Positions 11,782 through 23,500 of a DNA stretch of 64,000 bases are shown one piece after another; the first letter of the stretch is position 1; every line of letters begins with the position of its first letter. The position numbers were made by a program, and so were the translations under genes. The notes under the pieces were generated by a model. The model did no database searches. It was given only the letters and a program-made list of their open reading frames with translations, and was not told the origin of the DNA. This DNA is from Morchella semilibera (lineage: Eukaryota > Ascomycota > Pezizomycetes > Pezizales > Morchellaceae): the NCBI GenBank assembly GCA_009192285.1, contig WBVU01000016.1:1251101-1315100 (forward strand), read 5' to 3'.

Positions 11782-14668
11782 ATGAAGTATCTGGCCCCCT
11801 GGCTTTGCCTAGCAACTGTCGCCCTCTGCGGTGACCACGACGACATCCTGAGCCAGTTTGGGGCAGCCCGCCAACAGCGGACATGGGACGAAGCGTATGA
11901 TCTTGCCCGAACATTCGTGGGCAAGTTGAACACCGCAGAAAAAATATCGCTCTCTTCCGGGTCTGGGATCTCCTTTGGGCCGTGCAGTGGGAACACTCAG
12001 GATATAGATCGTTTAGGGTATGTGTTTTTGTATACACAAAGTTTCGCGAAATGTTTTTGAGGACTGACGGGGCTTGTTTTAAGGTTCCGTGAGATGTGTT
12101 TTCAGGATGGGCCGGTTGGTGTTCGCGGCACCGACAAAGTGAGTGTTTTCCCCGCGGGAATCACTACCGGAAGCACCTGGGATAGTAAGCACTTTTTTCT
12201 TTCTCTCTCCCTTTCTCCCTTTTAATTAATATTTAATTAAAAGCCAACTACTCTTGTCTGTGTAACCATGCTAACCTTCTTTGCGCAGGAGAATTGATGT
12301 ATCTTAGATCCCGGGCAATGGGGGTTGAGAATCGCATCAAGGGTGTTAACGTTGCCCTTGCCCCTGTCGCTGGAGGGCTCGGAAGGTTTGTATCCGGCTC
12401 AGTCTGTACATGTAGTTTATTGGGGACTAGCTGACAAAATCTAGGGCACCGGCTGCGGGCCGTAATTGGGAAGCATTTGGGTCGGACCCCTACCTGACCG
12501 GCGTGGCCAATGCGGAGAGCGTTAAGGGACTCCAGGATGAGGGAGTGATAGCTTGTGCAAAACATTTCGTTGGAAATGAACGTAAGTCTTTTTTTTTTTT
12601 TTTTTTACTTTATCTGGTTTGAGGGAGAGGGATATATATTGATCCTCAACTTATGTTTGAATACTAGAGGAGCGATACCGGCTTGTCATTGAAAATATAC
12701 CAAACTTGGACAGGGAGATATTGGCGAGCCTGAGCAGCCAAATCGATGAACGGACTCTCAGAGAGCTCTATGAATGGCCCTTTGTGGACGCGGTCGAGGC
12801 TGGTGCTGGAAGCGTCATGTGTTCCTACCAACGAGTATTTTTTCCCTTGTCGACTCTCTATTTTGGATATCCAAGGTCCCTTAGGGTCTGTTCTAATGCT
12901 TCAAAAAAAAAAAATTAGGTCAACAATGAATATTCTTGCGAGTCAACGACCCTCATCCGTGATCACCTCAAGTCCAACGCCTCAGGCGGTCTAAACTTCA
13001 AGGGATTCGTAATGACGGACTGGTTTGCCTCGGCGATACCGTCACTTGCGGCCCGGGCTGGAGTGGATATAATCATGCCCGGAGATATTGGAGCGACGGG
13101 GGCCATTGCAGCGCTGCTCCCGGCTTCTGACGGTGCGAGCACAAATGGTACACGGCTGGACGAGATGGCCATCAGGCTGGTTGCGAGCTGGTATAAGATG
13201 CGGCAGGAGGTGGATTGGCCGGACGTATCGTTCTCTACTTGGAGTTCGGATGAGTTTGGTTGGTATCAGCATATGTTTTTTTTTATGGGATTTGCCTTAT
13301 GACTGACTGAAAATAATGTTGTTTTACAGGAATATTCCTAGATCGCTTTTATATCGGCCAGATTAATTACCATGTGCAGGCCTCCCAACCCACCCATGCT
13401 ACACTGATCCGCCGGATTGCAGCCGAAGGCACCACGCTTCTCAAGAACACCGGGAGCCTCCCTCTCCCTAACACAGCCCTCTCGATCGGGGTGTTTGGCA
13501 ACGATGCAGGCCCCATTCCAGAGTCCTCGTGCGGGACCTTTGGGGCCTGCTCGGCCGGGACCTTGGCGGTCGGCTGGGGCAGCGGTACCGGCACATTTGA
13601 GTATCTGATTGATCCTTTGCAGGCGATCACGGCAAAGGCTGCGAGTATCGGTGCGGTGGTTGAGAGTGTGCTGGATGACTATGCGTATACGGAGATTCGG
13701 CAGAAGGCCGCGGGGAAGGACGTTTGTTTTGCGTTTGTCAACTCGAGGTCTGGGGAGGGGACGAACTCCGTTGAGGGTAACTATGGAGACCGTAATAACC
13801 TTACTGTAGGTCCCCCTCACCCCCCAGCTAGATATTGGTAAATCTAACCACTCCCTGTTCTTCTAGGCCTGGAGGGACGGCGACACGCTAGTCAAGACGG
13901 TTGCCGCATCGTGCAGCAATACCGTCGTGGTGATACACTCCGTCGGCCCAATCCTCGTGGAGGAATGGATCGAGAATCCGAATGTGACGGCGGTGCTGCT
14001 GGCCCATCTCCCGGGCCAGGAAAGCGGGAACTCGCTCGTCGACGTCCTCTGGGGTGATGTCAACCCCAGTGGAAAACTACCGTACACGATGGGGAAGACA
14101 GAGGACGACTACTGCTGTAAGGTCCAGTACGATTGGGCGGGGTTCCAGCCGGAACAAGAGTTTACGGAGGGGTTGTTTATTGATTATAAGTGGTTCGATA
14201 AGAACAATATTGAACCGAGGTTTGAGTTTGGATATGGGTTGTGTAAGGTGCCCATTGACTTTGAGAGAGAGTGCTGTGCTGACATTCGGTGTTGAAGCGT
14301 ACACAAACTTCACCTACGGCACCCTGACCATCACAGAGCCCTTCGATGATGTCGACTCGACAGAGTTCCTGGCACCCCTCTTCAACGTCAGCATCTCAAT
14401 TACAAACAGCGGCTCGGTCGCCGGGAAAGAGGTGGCGCAGCTATACCTCAAGTTTCCTGCGTCGACAAACTCGCCCGTGCGGCAGCTGAGGGGCTTTGAG
14501 AAGCTCTCGTTGGCGCCCGGCGAGACGAAGACGGCGGTGTTTGCACTCACGAGGAGGGATGTGAGTTATTGGGACGACGGGTGGAAGGTTGCTCGTGGCG
14601 CGGCGTACGGGGTAGAGGTCTCTGCGAGTTCGAGGGATGTTAGGGCGGAGGCTACAGTTACGTTTTAG
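11782..14668 (+). CDS. Secreted GH3 beta-glucosidase (Cel3A-like)
   Basis: Nine exons: 11782-12017, 12084-12184, 12289-12385, 12445-12581, 12668-12834, 12919-13258, 13330-13805, 13867-14242 and 14298-14668. They join in frame into 766 residues, close to the length of the short fungal Cel3A type. The N-terminus [18 protein letters not shown] is a signal peptide. Visible motifs are [20 protein letters not shown], the nucleophile in FVMTDWFAS, the acid/base Glu in SGEG followed by GDRNNL, and [16 protein letters not shown] and FGYGLS; a fibronectin-III-like domain closes the protein. It should release glucose from cellobiose outside the cell. Two donors are non-canonical beyond GT (GTATTT at 12835, GTTGGT at 13259), but their junctions restore conserved residues. 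It is more heavily split by introns than its cytosolic paralogue upstream. Confidence 0.93.
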
Positions 14669-15391
14669 GTTGGCGGGAGGTGGGTCATGGGGTGTCACTC
14701 GATGGTGGGTGGATTTGTGGGGGTTGATGTATAGCTTTTGAAAAGAGTTGTGTGTATGGAGGGATCGGAGTGAGGTCTCTTTCATCGGTCCTGTGTTGAT
14801 AATTCTTTTTTTCTTCTTATATCTATAATATATATAGCCCTTGTCTGGAATAATACTTGTACTTAGTATGTATGTACTTAGTTGATTGTGGTAAGAAAGA
14901 AACAATATTACCAGGTCTCCCATACTCTATATTTTCCCCATATCATGGCTATCAAAAACTCTCCACCGTGAAAATAACCGGGTCTATATAATACATGCCT
15001 TCTTCTGGAGCATCTCCCCGTCTCCCCCGAAAAGCACCGCTCCAATACCCCGAGTGAGCTCTTGCAATTCACAAGCCCACGACCACTCCTGATGCCAATG
15101 ATCATCCCCCCCCCCGCACCTCGGGTAGCTTTAGGCACATTAGACAGTCCGGGGGGGCCCCGGTGCGTTACCATGGTTCGCCCATCGTGAATAGCCTAAA
15201 GCTTAAGCCCCCGACCCTATTTATGCGAGCCATGGGACGGGGCAGTCCCCGGCCCGCATCCTTCCGTCCGTCCCTCCCATGGCCGCCGCCGTCCGTCGGT
15301 GACATATCCCACGAAACAGCGAAACACGGACACCTATAAGACCCCCGGCCCCCTCTCTCCTCCTCCTCCCCTCTCCACCAAAACACACAGG
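14669..15391. other. Intergenic spacer and GH43 promoter
   Basis: The first half is A+T-rich 3' flank of the GH3 gene. The second half (about 15100-15390) turns GC-rich with CCGTCC repeats and ends in the TATA-like box and CT-rich leader of the GH43 gene. No separate gene is seen. Confidence 0.6.
15335..15340 (+). promoter_or_regulatory. TATA box of the first GH43 gene
   Basis: TATAAG lies 57 bp upstream of the ATG at 15392, in a run of otherwise GC- and CT-rich sequence, implying a very short leader. Confidence 0.5.
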
Positions 15392-16565
15392 ATGCATTTC
15401 CAGGCAGTGATCACGGCGCTCTTTGCAGGGCTGCAGCTGGCGCGCGCAGCAACGTACACGAACCCGCTCAAGAACCCGAATGGCAGCGACCCCCATATCG
15501 TCTATACCGGCGGGTACTACTACCTGACGACGACGACGTGGACGGATATCGAGTTGACGAGAGCCACGACGCTGGCGGGGCTTGTGACGGCTACGCCGAA
15601 GGTGGTGTGGACGGATAGTACGGCTGCTAGGGCGGGCAACTTTTGGGCGCCTGGTGGGTTTCATCCTTTGGTCGTGGTCGCGGCGGGATGTGTGCTGACT
15701 GTGGGCTGGGTGCGTAGAGCTTCATTATATCGATTCTATGTTTGTACCCCCCCCAATCGGCGTTGAGAGTGAGGTGAGAGAGAGAGAGAAATTGATGTAA
15801 TCCACAGCTGGTACCTCTACTACACCGCCGGGACCGCCGCCTGCTGCGACAACCAGCGCCTCCACGTCCTCACCGGCGGCTCCAGCCCCTGGGACAGCTA
15901 CAGCTACAAAGCGCAGCTCAGCACCGTGTGGGGCATCGACAGCACGATCCTGCGCTTCCCGTCGCAGATGTACCTCGTGTGGTCGCGCTTCTCGCCCAGC
16001 GGCCTGCAGAGCCTGTACATCGCGGCCATGTCGAACCCGTGGACCATCGGCACGCCCTACCTCCTCTCGGAGCCCCTGGAGGCCTTCGAGAGAATCAATA
16101 ACCCCACCAACGAGGGCCCCGCCGCAATGTATTGGGGCGGCAAGACGTACCTCACGTATGCGGCGAGCGACTGCTGGACAACGGGCTACCAGATGGGCAT
16201 GCTGACGTATAAGGGCTCCGGCGACCCGCTGCTGGCCGCGTCGTGGACAAAGACGGGGCCGGTGTTCTCGGGCGCGAACGGGAATGTTGGCACGGCGCAT
16301 AATGGGTGAGTGGGGACTGACCCTTCTCTTCTTCTTCCCCTTGTTTCGGGGGTTGTGGTGCTGATCTGGTGGGGGTAGGTTCTTTATGAGTCCGGATGCC
16401 ACGGAGGTGTGGAATGTGTACCATGCCACGGCGGTCACGACGGGCGCCTGCGATGGGAGGAGGTATACCATGGCGCAGAAGGTCAACTGGAACTCGGACA
16501 ATACGCCGAACTTTGGGGTTCCGCCGCCGCTGTCGTCGGTGCTTGCGGGGCCGTCGGGAGAGTAG
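15392..16565 (+). CDS. Secreted GH43 alpha-L-arabinofuranosidase/arabinanase
   Basis: Exons 15392-15653, 15718-15739 (only 22 nt), 15808-16305 and 16379-16565 give 322 residues. A signal peptide (MHFQAVITALFAGLQLARA) precedes a single five-bladed propeller. The GH43 catalytic triad is visible: general base Asp33 in GSDPHIV, pKa-tuning Asp139 in WGIDSTI and acid Glu197 in NEGPAA. The blade motif NFWAPELHYID is rebuilt exactly across the first intron, which supports the micro-exon. Substrates of this type are arabinan or arabinoxylan side chains; the sequence resembles exo-acting alpha-1,5-L-arabinofuranosidases (GH43 subfamily 26-like, my inference), but activity cannot be read from it with certainty. 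The second intron contains a GA run. Confidence 0.9.
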
Positions 16566-17259
16566 GCTGGCTAGAATTAGGTACACACACTATCATTGGA
16601 TGATGGCGCTGGTGTTTTTTGTATGTGGAGGATATATATATAACTATAAATAAACAAGTCAGCAGTAGGAGATGGACTATTTGAAAAGAGAGGTCTATAG
16701 AACGTGGCTATCGAGTGATATTTGGTGATTGTGTGTATGTAGTAGGAATAACGTTTTTCCGGTATGCGCTATGCCCGTTTGGGATGGGTGCGTGTATTGT
16801 AGATTTCGGCTCTGTCGCAGGAGTAGACGCAAAGAGGCGAGGACGGGCTTCATAGCAGTGCATAGCAGTGCATGTAAATACCGTGGTCCGCAGTGGGTCT
16901 GGGTCTGCGTGTATATGGTATTGTGTCTTCACTCATGTTTTATTTCACCTTTCTCTTCTTTCTACATCCCTTGTATACTAGCACAGCTTTCATATATATA
17001 CAAGTCCCTGTTTCTATGCTTCTCTCTCTCGAAGGATATGTAAATCTTCAGTCCAAGCTATATAGATATGTAGGCTTACGGAGAGAACCCAAGTGATTGA
17101 ATACCGGCGAGTATATTGTTTGCTAACTAAAACATTTCATCGTGGTTACCTGCCCACACAAAGTTCCTTCTTCCTAGACAAAATCTCTCCTCTCTCTCTC
17201 TCCCTCACTCTTCATTCCTCCACCATGTCACACCCCTTCATCCCTTCTCCATCCTTCCT
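16566..17259. other. Convergent spacer
   Basis: This spacer lies between the converging GH43 and cutinase genes. It is A+T-rich with CT-rich stretches near 17190 and holds the 3' ends of both transcripts. Nothing else is recognised. Confidence 0.6.
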
Positions 17260-17939
17260 CTAGAGATTCGATACCACAAACTCAGCTGCCTCACTAGCGT
17301 CCAAATAATAAGTCAAATGCGGGGCCAAGATGACAGCCTGGCCCAAACAGATCAAGTCCCCGATGTTACAGAAAGTCTTGACATGGTTGTTGAGCGTGCC
17401 CGGGAATGGTTCGCCGTTGTATGGGTCTCCGAAAAGCACAATCGAGGAGACCATTGCCGCCTCAGCGGTGGTCAGCAGTGCGGCGGCCTTGTGCGTTACT
17501 TGTGCTCCTTGGCTGTAGAATTGGTTAGCTACATTCACCCATCGACGGGGGAGGTCTCTACACACCTATACCCAGAAAGAACAATCTTGGTGCTCGGACA
17601 CTTCGACTTTGTGGTCCTAACAAGCGCCGCCATAGTATTTGCGCCCTCGGTGCTCCCGCCTGCCAGGTAACCTACCACGTCTGCTGGGTAGTCCACGCCC
17701 TGGACTGCGACCTGGGAATTCGACAGGTCTGCCACGACGGCGTTGAAGAACGGGGGACCAGCGAGGGAGCCGACGTTTCCGGCCTCGGTGGTGCCTCGAG
17801 CGAATATGATGGTCACCTCTCTGCAGACGCCGTCGACAATGTCGTTGCGGGTTGTGCTGAGGGACTGGCGGGGCTCAATTGGAGCGGCGCTCACCAAGGA
17901 GGTGGTGAGGGCGAGGAGGAGGACGAGTGGAGAGACCAT
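17260..17939 (-). CDS. Cutinase (CE5)
   Basis: Two minus-strand exons, 17939-17566 and 17512-17260, are split by a 53-bp intron inside the nucleophile codon and give 208 residues, the usual fungal cutinase length. A signal peptide (MVSPLVLLLALTTSLVSAAP) leads into the alpha/beta hydrolase fold. The catalytic triad is Ser125 in GYSQGAQ, Asp177 in CNIGDLIC and His190 in APHLTYY. Cysteines at 39, 114, 173 and 180 match the two conserved disulfides. It should hydrolyse ester bonds of plant cutin, and perhaps other polyesters, outside the cell. It sits among hemicellulose- and cellulose-degrading genes, consistent with a plant-surface or litter lifestyle. Confidence 0.95.
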
Positions 17940-18026
17940 GGTGATGCTGTTGCTGCTGCTTGGTGGGACTGGAGATGGGAGTGGTGGTTGTGGATGGAGA
18001 TGTGAATGGAGGGGTTTTGAGGTGCG

Positions 18027-18033
18027 TTTTATA
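18027..18033 (-). promoter_or_regulatory. TATA box of the cutinase gene
   Basis: TATAAAA on the minus strand lies 88 bp upstream of the ATG at 17939. Confidence 0.6.
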
Positions 18034-19698
18034 GCATTCCTTCCCTCTACCTCCCTTCCATGGCCCCCATGGATATTTCGAGTTCTTCTCCTCGGTTCCA
18101 GAGATGCTGACAGTCTCTCGTGATAGAGTTGGTGCCCACGGTGTTTCGGGTCGTGGCCCGTCGGACTACCGAGGGAAGTGCAGCTGAGCTGCTTGATCGT
18201 CCCCCAGTTCGAATTCCTCGGCCTTGGGAGAGGAGGAGGAGAACAGCCTCGCTAGGTTTTCGGGTTGAATGACACACACCAGGAGAATGTTGACAGCCTC
18301 TCTGTCAGGATTCACTGTAACGCTGGTCGAGGAACTTCTGCTACTTTGCCCACAACAACATCTGCCATCGGATCGGTCATTGCCCCGACATTTTAGTCTG
18401 GTCTCCTATTTATTGGTGAATCAATAATAGTACTAAAAATGTCTGGTCTATTAAAGCACTTCTACTAGTACTACTGCTATTAGTTGAAACAATGCTACCG
18501 CTACTGCACATACTATCAAACGGCCGTCGCAGCTAGTGGTTGATCCCCAGACCTTGCTGTGTGCTATAGTGGGCTAGGGTGTTTCGTGTTAATCCTTACC
18601 GGCTGATCAGCAGCCATAAACCTTAAAACCAACGTTGCAACAACAACAACAACAACCATCTCGGCGGGAGGGGTGGGGTAAGGGTCTCCTAGGTACATGT
18701 AGGCACTCACTCTACTTGGTATGCCTCGGCTTCTAGTCCCATCCCATCTCTGTACTACATACCTGCCTTGATCTGCACCATATATTATTAAAAGATGTCA
18801 AAAGGCTGAGCTCTTCATGCAGTGCAGGTGGCTGCAATTCAATTAATCGTGAGAGTACACTTGAATAGCTTGGTGTCGGCCGGGTATATCATATTATCGT
18901 ATCCGTATAGATATCTCTGGTAAAATACATAGGCATACACTCGATATCGGCCGAATAAAACCAGGTATATAAGGTACAGGTTAGTCATAGGCTTATATCG
19001 GCCGAGTACCTAAAGTCCCCGCGCTGAACAATAGCTCCATTGTTTCGAGTATCCTCTCTTCAACATTCCACAATCTGGAATAGCACATACTTCAGTAGAC
19101 AAAACCTTCACCGGCCACAAATACAATCATTGACCAGGGTCCCATCTGTGCAACCCCCCCTTCTCACCCCCTGCCAAGAGCCACCACCACCCACTGGTAG
19201 AGAATGTTGGGTACCTATGTACCTACAGGGGTTAACCCACACCACATTTTAACCTTTAACCCCACACACACTCTCTCCCCACCGGGATCTACCTACCGCT
19301 CGCTTGGTGGTGTTGCACCAGACATACATGTACTTGCAACGGGTGTAGTTGGACGTATCCCCGCTTTCTGTGGACGGCCGAGGAACTCGGGAGGGAGATG
19401 GGGCATGGGATGGGCGTGATGTCATGTGAAGGGTGGCTGGACTGCGTGTAGAATAGATGGTTAGGTAGGTACATGTAGGTAGGTACATGTAGCTAGAGAG
19501 GGGCTGTATGTATGCTGTGATACACGGTAGAAATACATTGCGGCGGTCATGGACATGTCACCCGTGGGTACTCTGGTACATGTAGAGGGAGGGGTGGGTA
19601 CCTCTATGTACCTTGTGTGTGCGCACTTATTTTGCTTGCATGGAGGTACATACATGTACTTCATACATGTTGTAACTGGGACACCTGATTTTCAGCTA

Positions 19699-19872
19699 CA
19701 GCAGACTCTCGCTATAAGGATATTTTATATAAGGATATATTCGCTATAAGGATACCAGTGGCCGGTCCGCAACCGCCGATTTGCTAGCATTCCCCACTTT
19801 CTATAAGGATTAATTCGCTATAAGGATACGTATTCTTGGTCCCGACCATATCCTTATAGCGAGAGTCTGCTG
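19699..19872. mobile_element. TA-flanked MITE (pogo/Fot1-like ends)
   Basis: The element is bounded by near-perfect inverted repeats of about 25 bp, CAGCAGACTCTCGCTATAAG at the left and its complement at the right, and by TA on both sides (19697-19698 and 19873-19874). This is the target duplication of Tc1/mariner-pogo elements. The inside repeats the word CTATAAGGAT several times and has no coding capacity, so it would depend on a transposase elsewhere. The nearly identical ends suggest a fairly recent insertion or strong selection on the ends. A decayed relative lies at 61250-61378. Confidence 0.85.
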
Positions 19873-20510
19873 TAGTAGATGCGCTCCTGGGGTACGACAG
19901 TAGATATGAAAAACAAAGTTTAAAACAATGCTCTTCATATATGTATGTACTTACCATACATCTGTTCTTGGGGGTTTCGTTGCTGGGTTTGGGGTGGTAG
20001 TCATGCCCCTGGCCGTTTAACCAAAATATGTGCTGCGCTACACTTAGCAACGCCCTGAAGTATACATGCAGACACAAGTAGTTGACTCTAGTAAAGTACC
20101 TACATGTACATACTACTTGATGCGTTGCAAGGAGATCGATGGGGGGCTCATAAGCTACAACGACACAAACAGAAGCAGGCAGGATGATGACTAAACGGAG
20201 TGACTAAGCAATGCCTGGTAAACTTCGGGGCGTGGTGGTTGCAGAGACTACAATCTTATCTTATCTGTTGCAACTGATCCTGGGTTCGTACTACATACCC
20301 ATACCCAAGCTAGGACATAGTGTATGGGTAGTTTGACACCCGATAGATCAGGACTGATATACAAACGTGTGCACAGCTATTACGGAGCTTCAGGTTTTTA
20401 CAAATATTTGACGTATTATGGCAGTACATACATGTAGTTACAGGATCTGACAAAAGAGCTCAAGTGCCTTTTTTTCTCCTCTTTTTTACCTTACACAATT
20501 AACCAACTAA

Positions 20511-20551
20511 ATAGATAAATAAATAAACAAATAAACAAATAAATAAATAAA
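20511..20551. repeat. (AAAT/AAAC)n microsatellite
   Basis: This is a tetranucleotide run of AAAT and AAAC units ending 13 bp beyond the stop codon of the protease-domain gene, so it lies in that gene's 3' untranslated region. Confidence 0.85.
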
Positions 20552-20563
20552 CTCCTCACTCCT

Positions 20564-23500
20564 TCAACCCGTCCGTTCTTGTAGCAGCTGTTGCTCGTAT
20601 ACCCAGCGATAATCTCTGGGCGGCTCACCCGGGTTCTCTCGGTCGTATGCAGCTCTGGCGCGGTCTCGGGCGGCTCTACGGCGGGTGTCCCTAGTTATTA
20701 TCGTCTGCTTCAGGTCTTCGTCCTCGTCGACCTACTCGGGGGTTTAGCACATGTATGGGTTAATTCCAACATGGGGGACGCTTTGAAAGCACAAACATAC
20801 CCATCCATAGATCACAAGCCTTGTGTTGTCGAACTCGTCAGCCATGACTGATGCGAGCAGCATGTTGAGTGCCCCGATCACGGTTGGTGGAGCGTAAGTA
20901 CGTGTGTTTTCAGGAGGTTGCAATGCGAACCTTGAGTCACACACGACATACGAATATGGAGGATTAATACCCATGTGAGTCTCAATGAATTCGGCCAGGA
21001 CTTCCATGGGAGTGTTCACGATGTCGTATTCGAAGATGTATGCTGGGGGGTTGGGCGTCTGTGCCTCCTCCATTGTGACACCCCTCATCAGAAAGACAAG
21101 GTGTATGCTGCGGCCAAGTGCCTCTGAGAAGTCTGAGGGTGCCTAGAAGAGGGTGAGTAGACCGTTATATATTTAATTTTGACAGAAAAGAGACTGGTAA
21201 ACAAACCGGTCTTAAAATTTCCCTTCTAAAAGCCAATTGAACTCGGGCACCATCTACCAACCCCCCGATATAAACGGCCCATGCGGCTTGAGTGTTTATG
21301 GCATTCCAAACATAGTTGTCCCTGCCACGTCCGCTGTTATAATAAAGACGCTGATCTTCATATTCCAATTGACGGCACTTTCTGGTGCAGAATGCTACGA
21401 AGCGCTCCAAAGAGGTGAAATGAGTATTTAGATAAACATCGAAATGTATATGTGGTTCTCTTGCAAGAGATGCTGGTGAGCTAAGGAGGCCGACAACCTG
21501 GACATGGAGTCTTACTCTGGTGAGAGGTCTAATTGTGACCGTGATGTTTACTGCTAACCGATGTGCTTCATCTAGGACCCTAGTCCTATTTACCAACGGT
21601 TCATAAATAGCCCAAAAATTCTCTTGATCCTCGTATGAGCCCGTGCCGTCATTCATCTGACTATATTGGAGTGTAAACTCATACCCAGCACCTACTCGAT
21701 GAGATATAAAGGACTTGATTCCACACTCAACGCCCCCCAAAGTATCGAGCTGCTCCCATGGTATGACATAGTCCGTGTCGAGGTGTGTGAGGATGAAGTC
21801 GACAAAGCTCATACAATAAGTTGGCCACCTTGACACTTCGATAGCACCAACGGCGTCCTGGTTTGCATCCCACGCAGCGTCTAAGCTATTGCAGAAAGCC
21901 TCAAAGTGCACCTGTGTTGCTAGAGGCCCAGTAGCATTCGGTGTCATATACTCCAGCTCATCCGTTTCGCCCATTTGGGGCACTACATTCGGCTCCCCCC
22001 CTGGCTCGGTTAAGTCATGGGGTCTTTCTTTGAGATATCTGACAAGGCCGTCAAAACCACCCAAGAATACGTGCTTTGGAAGCGTTCTAGTGCGAAATCT
22101 TAGTGGATCGCCTACAATCCCGGTTGTATGCTTGATTATAACTTTCGCTTGCATGTGTCCTCTTGGTCTTTGATAACTCGCTGGGAGACTCTGGTCCACT
22201 GCTATCCTTGTCTGCCAAGTGTGTTTGTACCAGTCGAGAGCCTCTATGGAAGGTGATATCGGAAGTGATCTTGTAATCGTCTTTGGATTTATGCTCATAT
22301 ATGCTAGTGCGTTTTCCGGCCTTGTGGATTGCCTGAGACGCTTCCGGGCTCGAGATTGACCGGAAGGATCAAGATTTTCTTCGGTATCATACTCTGATTC
22401 TGAGTACTCGTAAAGCTTTCGGTTATATCGTTCAGTATTGCGAGTTCGCCGTACTTTGCGCGGCAGTATTCCCCGCGTAATGGGTAACGTTTCATCGAAC
22501 GAATCGTAATCATCGCCGTAAGCCGTATGAAAGGGGTAAGGGGACTCTTCTGCTTCCCGCTTCGTGGTGCGGACTATAGCTTCAGTTTGTAAAGCTAGCG
22601 TGGAGGCATGTGCTAGTCTTGAAAATCCCTGGCCTTCAGCGATAACAGGAATTTGGTGGCAGTCCTGAAATGCAGTGTGGTTCGCTTCTCTCGCTACCAC
22701 GAGCCCACCCTGAGTTCCAAGCGCTTTTCTGGTCCTTATCCTTTCGGATGCTGTAAAAGTTGGTATCGGTGTCGGTATCGGTGCCAGCCCTTCTCGCGGT
22801 TCACCCTTAGAAATGAAAGCCCAAAGAGTCTCATTAACGCTCACTGGATAAGGAAACCCGGCTGGGAGTGGCCCCATTACTTTCATATTATTTTCACTTT
22901 GCAAGACGTACCCACAGCATACAGTTTCATTGCCATCGCTAGGCGTGGTTGGGTTGTAAATGATGTTACTTATAACGAAAGCACCTTTACAACCACCCCG
23001 TGGTCCCCGGGAGTTTCTTCCTACCAAAATTCTGGGTAGGGCACGCCCAAGAAGCGCCGTCCCCAAAGCCACCTCTCGTATTATTTCAGGATGCATAGTA
23101 TACTCATACTCAGGTGTTCCCTCTTTACACTTGATACCTTTCAAGACTGTGGCCCCTATGGTTATATGTCAGTATAGCTAAAGGTCACTAAGAGGTGGAC
23201 TCAGAGAGTGTAGCGGCTTACTTGTCTGTGCTATTAGGTCTGCACTAACTTCTCCGAGTGCTGAATCCTCCCACGCACCCCGCCGCAGTCCTACCTTTGT
23301 GCTACAATATTTGGCATGCGGTTAGAAGATACTTTACACTTTCTGTATCGCTCACTGTTATCTATATCAAGTGGAACAACAACCTACCTGTGGAGTATAA
23401 CCTTGTGGTCCTGTGGGACAGGTAAAACGGTGAACCCACAACGGCAGTCCGTCGCTCCATCCCCGTATAATACAGTTTGGCACTCTGGTAAGTCAAAAGC

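Larger units (their letters stand above)
17940..20563. other. Intergenic region rich in TACATGTA, with a MITE
   Basis: This region lies between the cutinase promoter and the 3' end of the large protease-domain gene. It contains three imperfect copies of a TATCGGCCGA-type block (18875, 18944 and 18995), the densest TACATGTA cluster of the window (eight or so between 18694 and 20440), a 174-bp MITE (19699-19872) and an AAAT/AAAC repeat at the right end. No gene is recognised. Confidence 0.6.

Noticed and set aside
13338-13820. 160-codon minus-strand frame
   Set aside because: It is the shadow of exon 7 of the secreted GH3 gene, whose motifs are clear.
15725-16501. 258-codon minus-strand frame
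   Set aside because: It is antisense to the GH43 gene. The arginine- and histidine-rich translation is typical of a GC-rich shadow frame.
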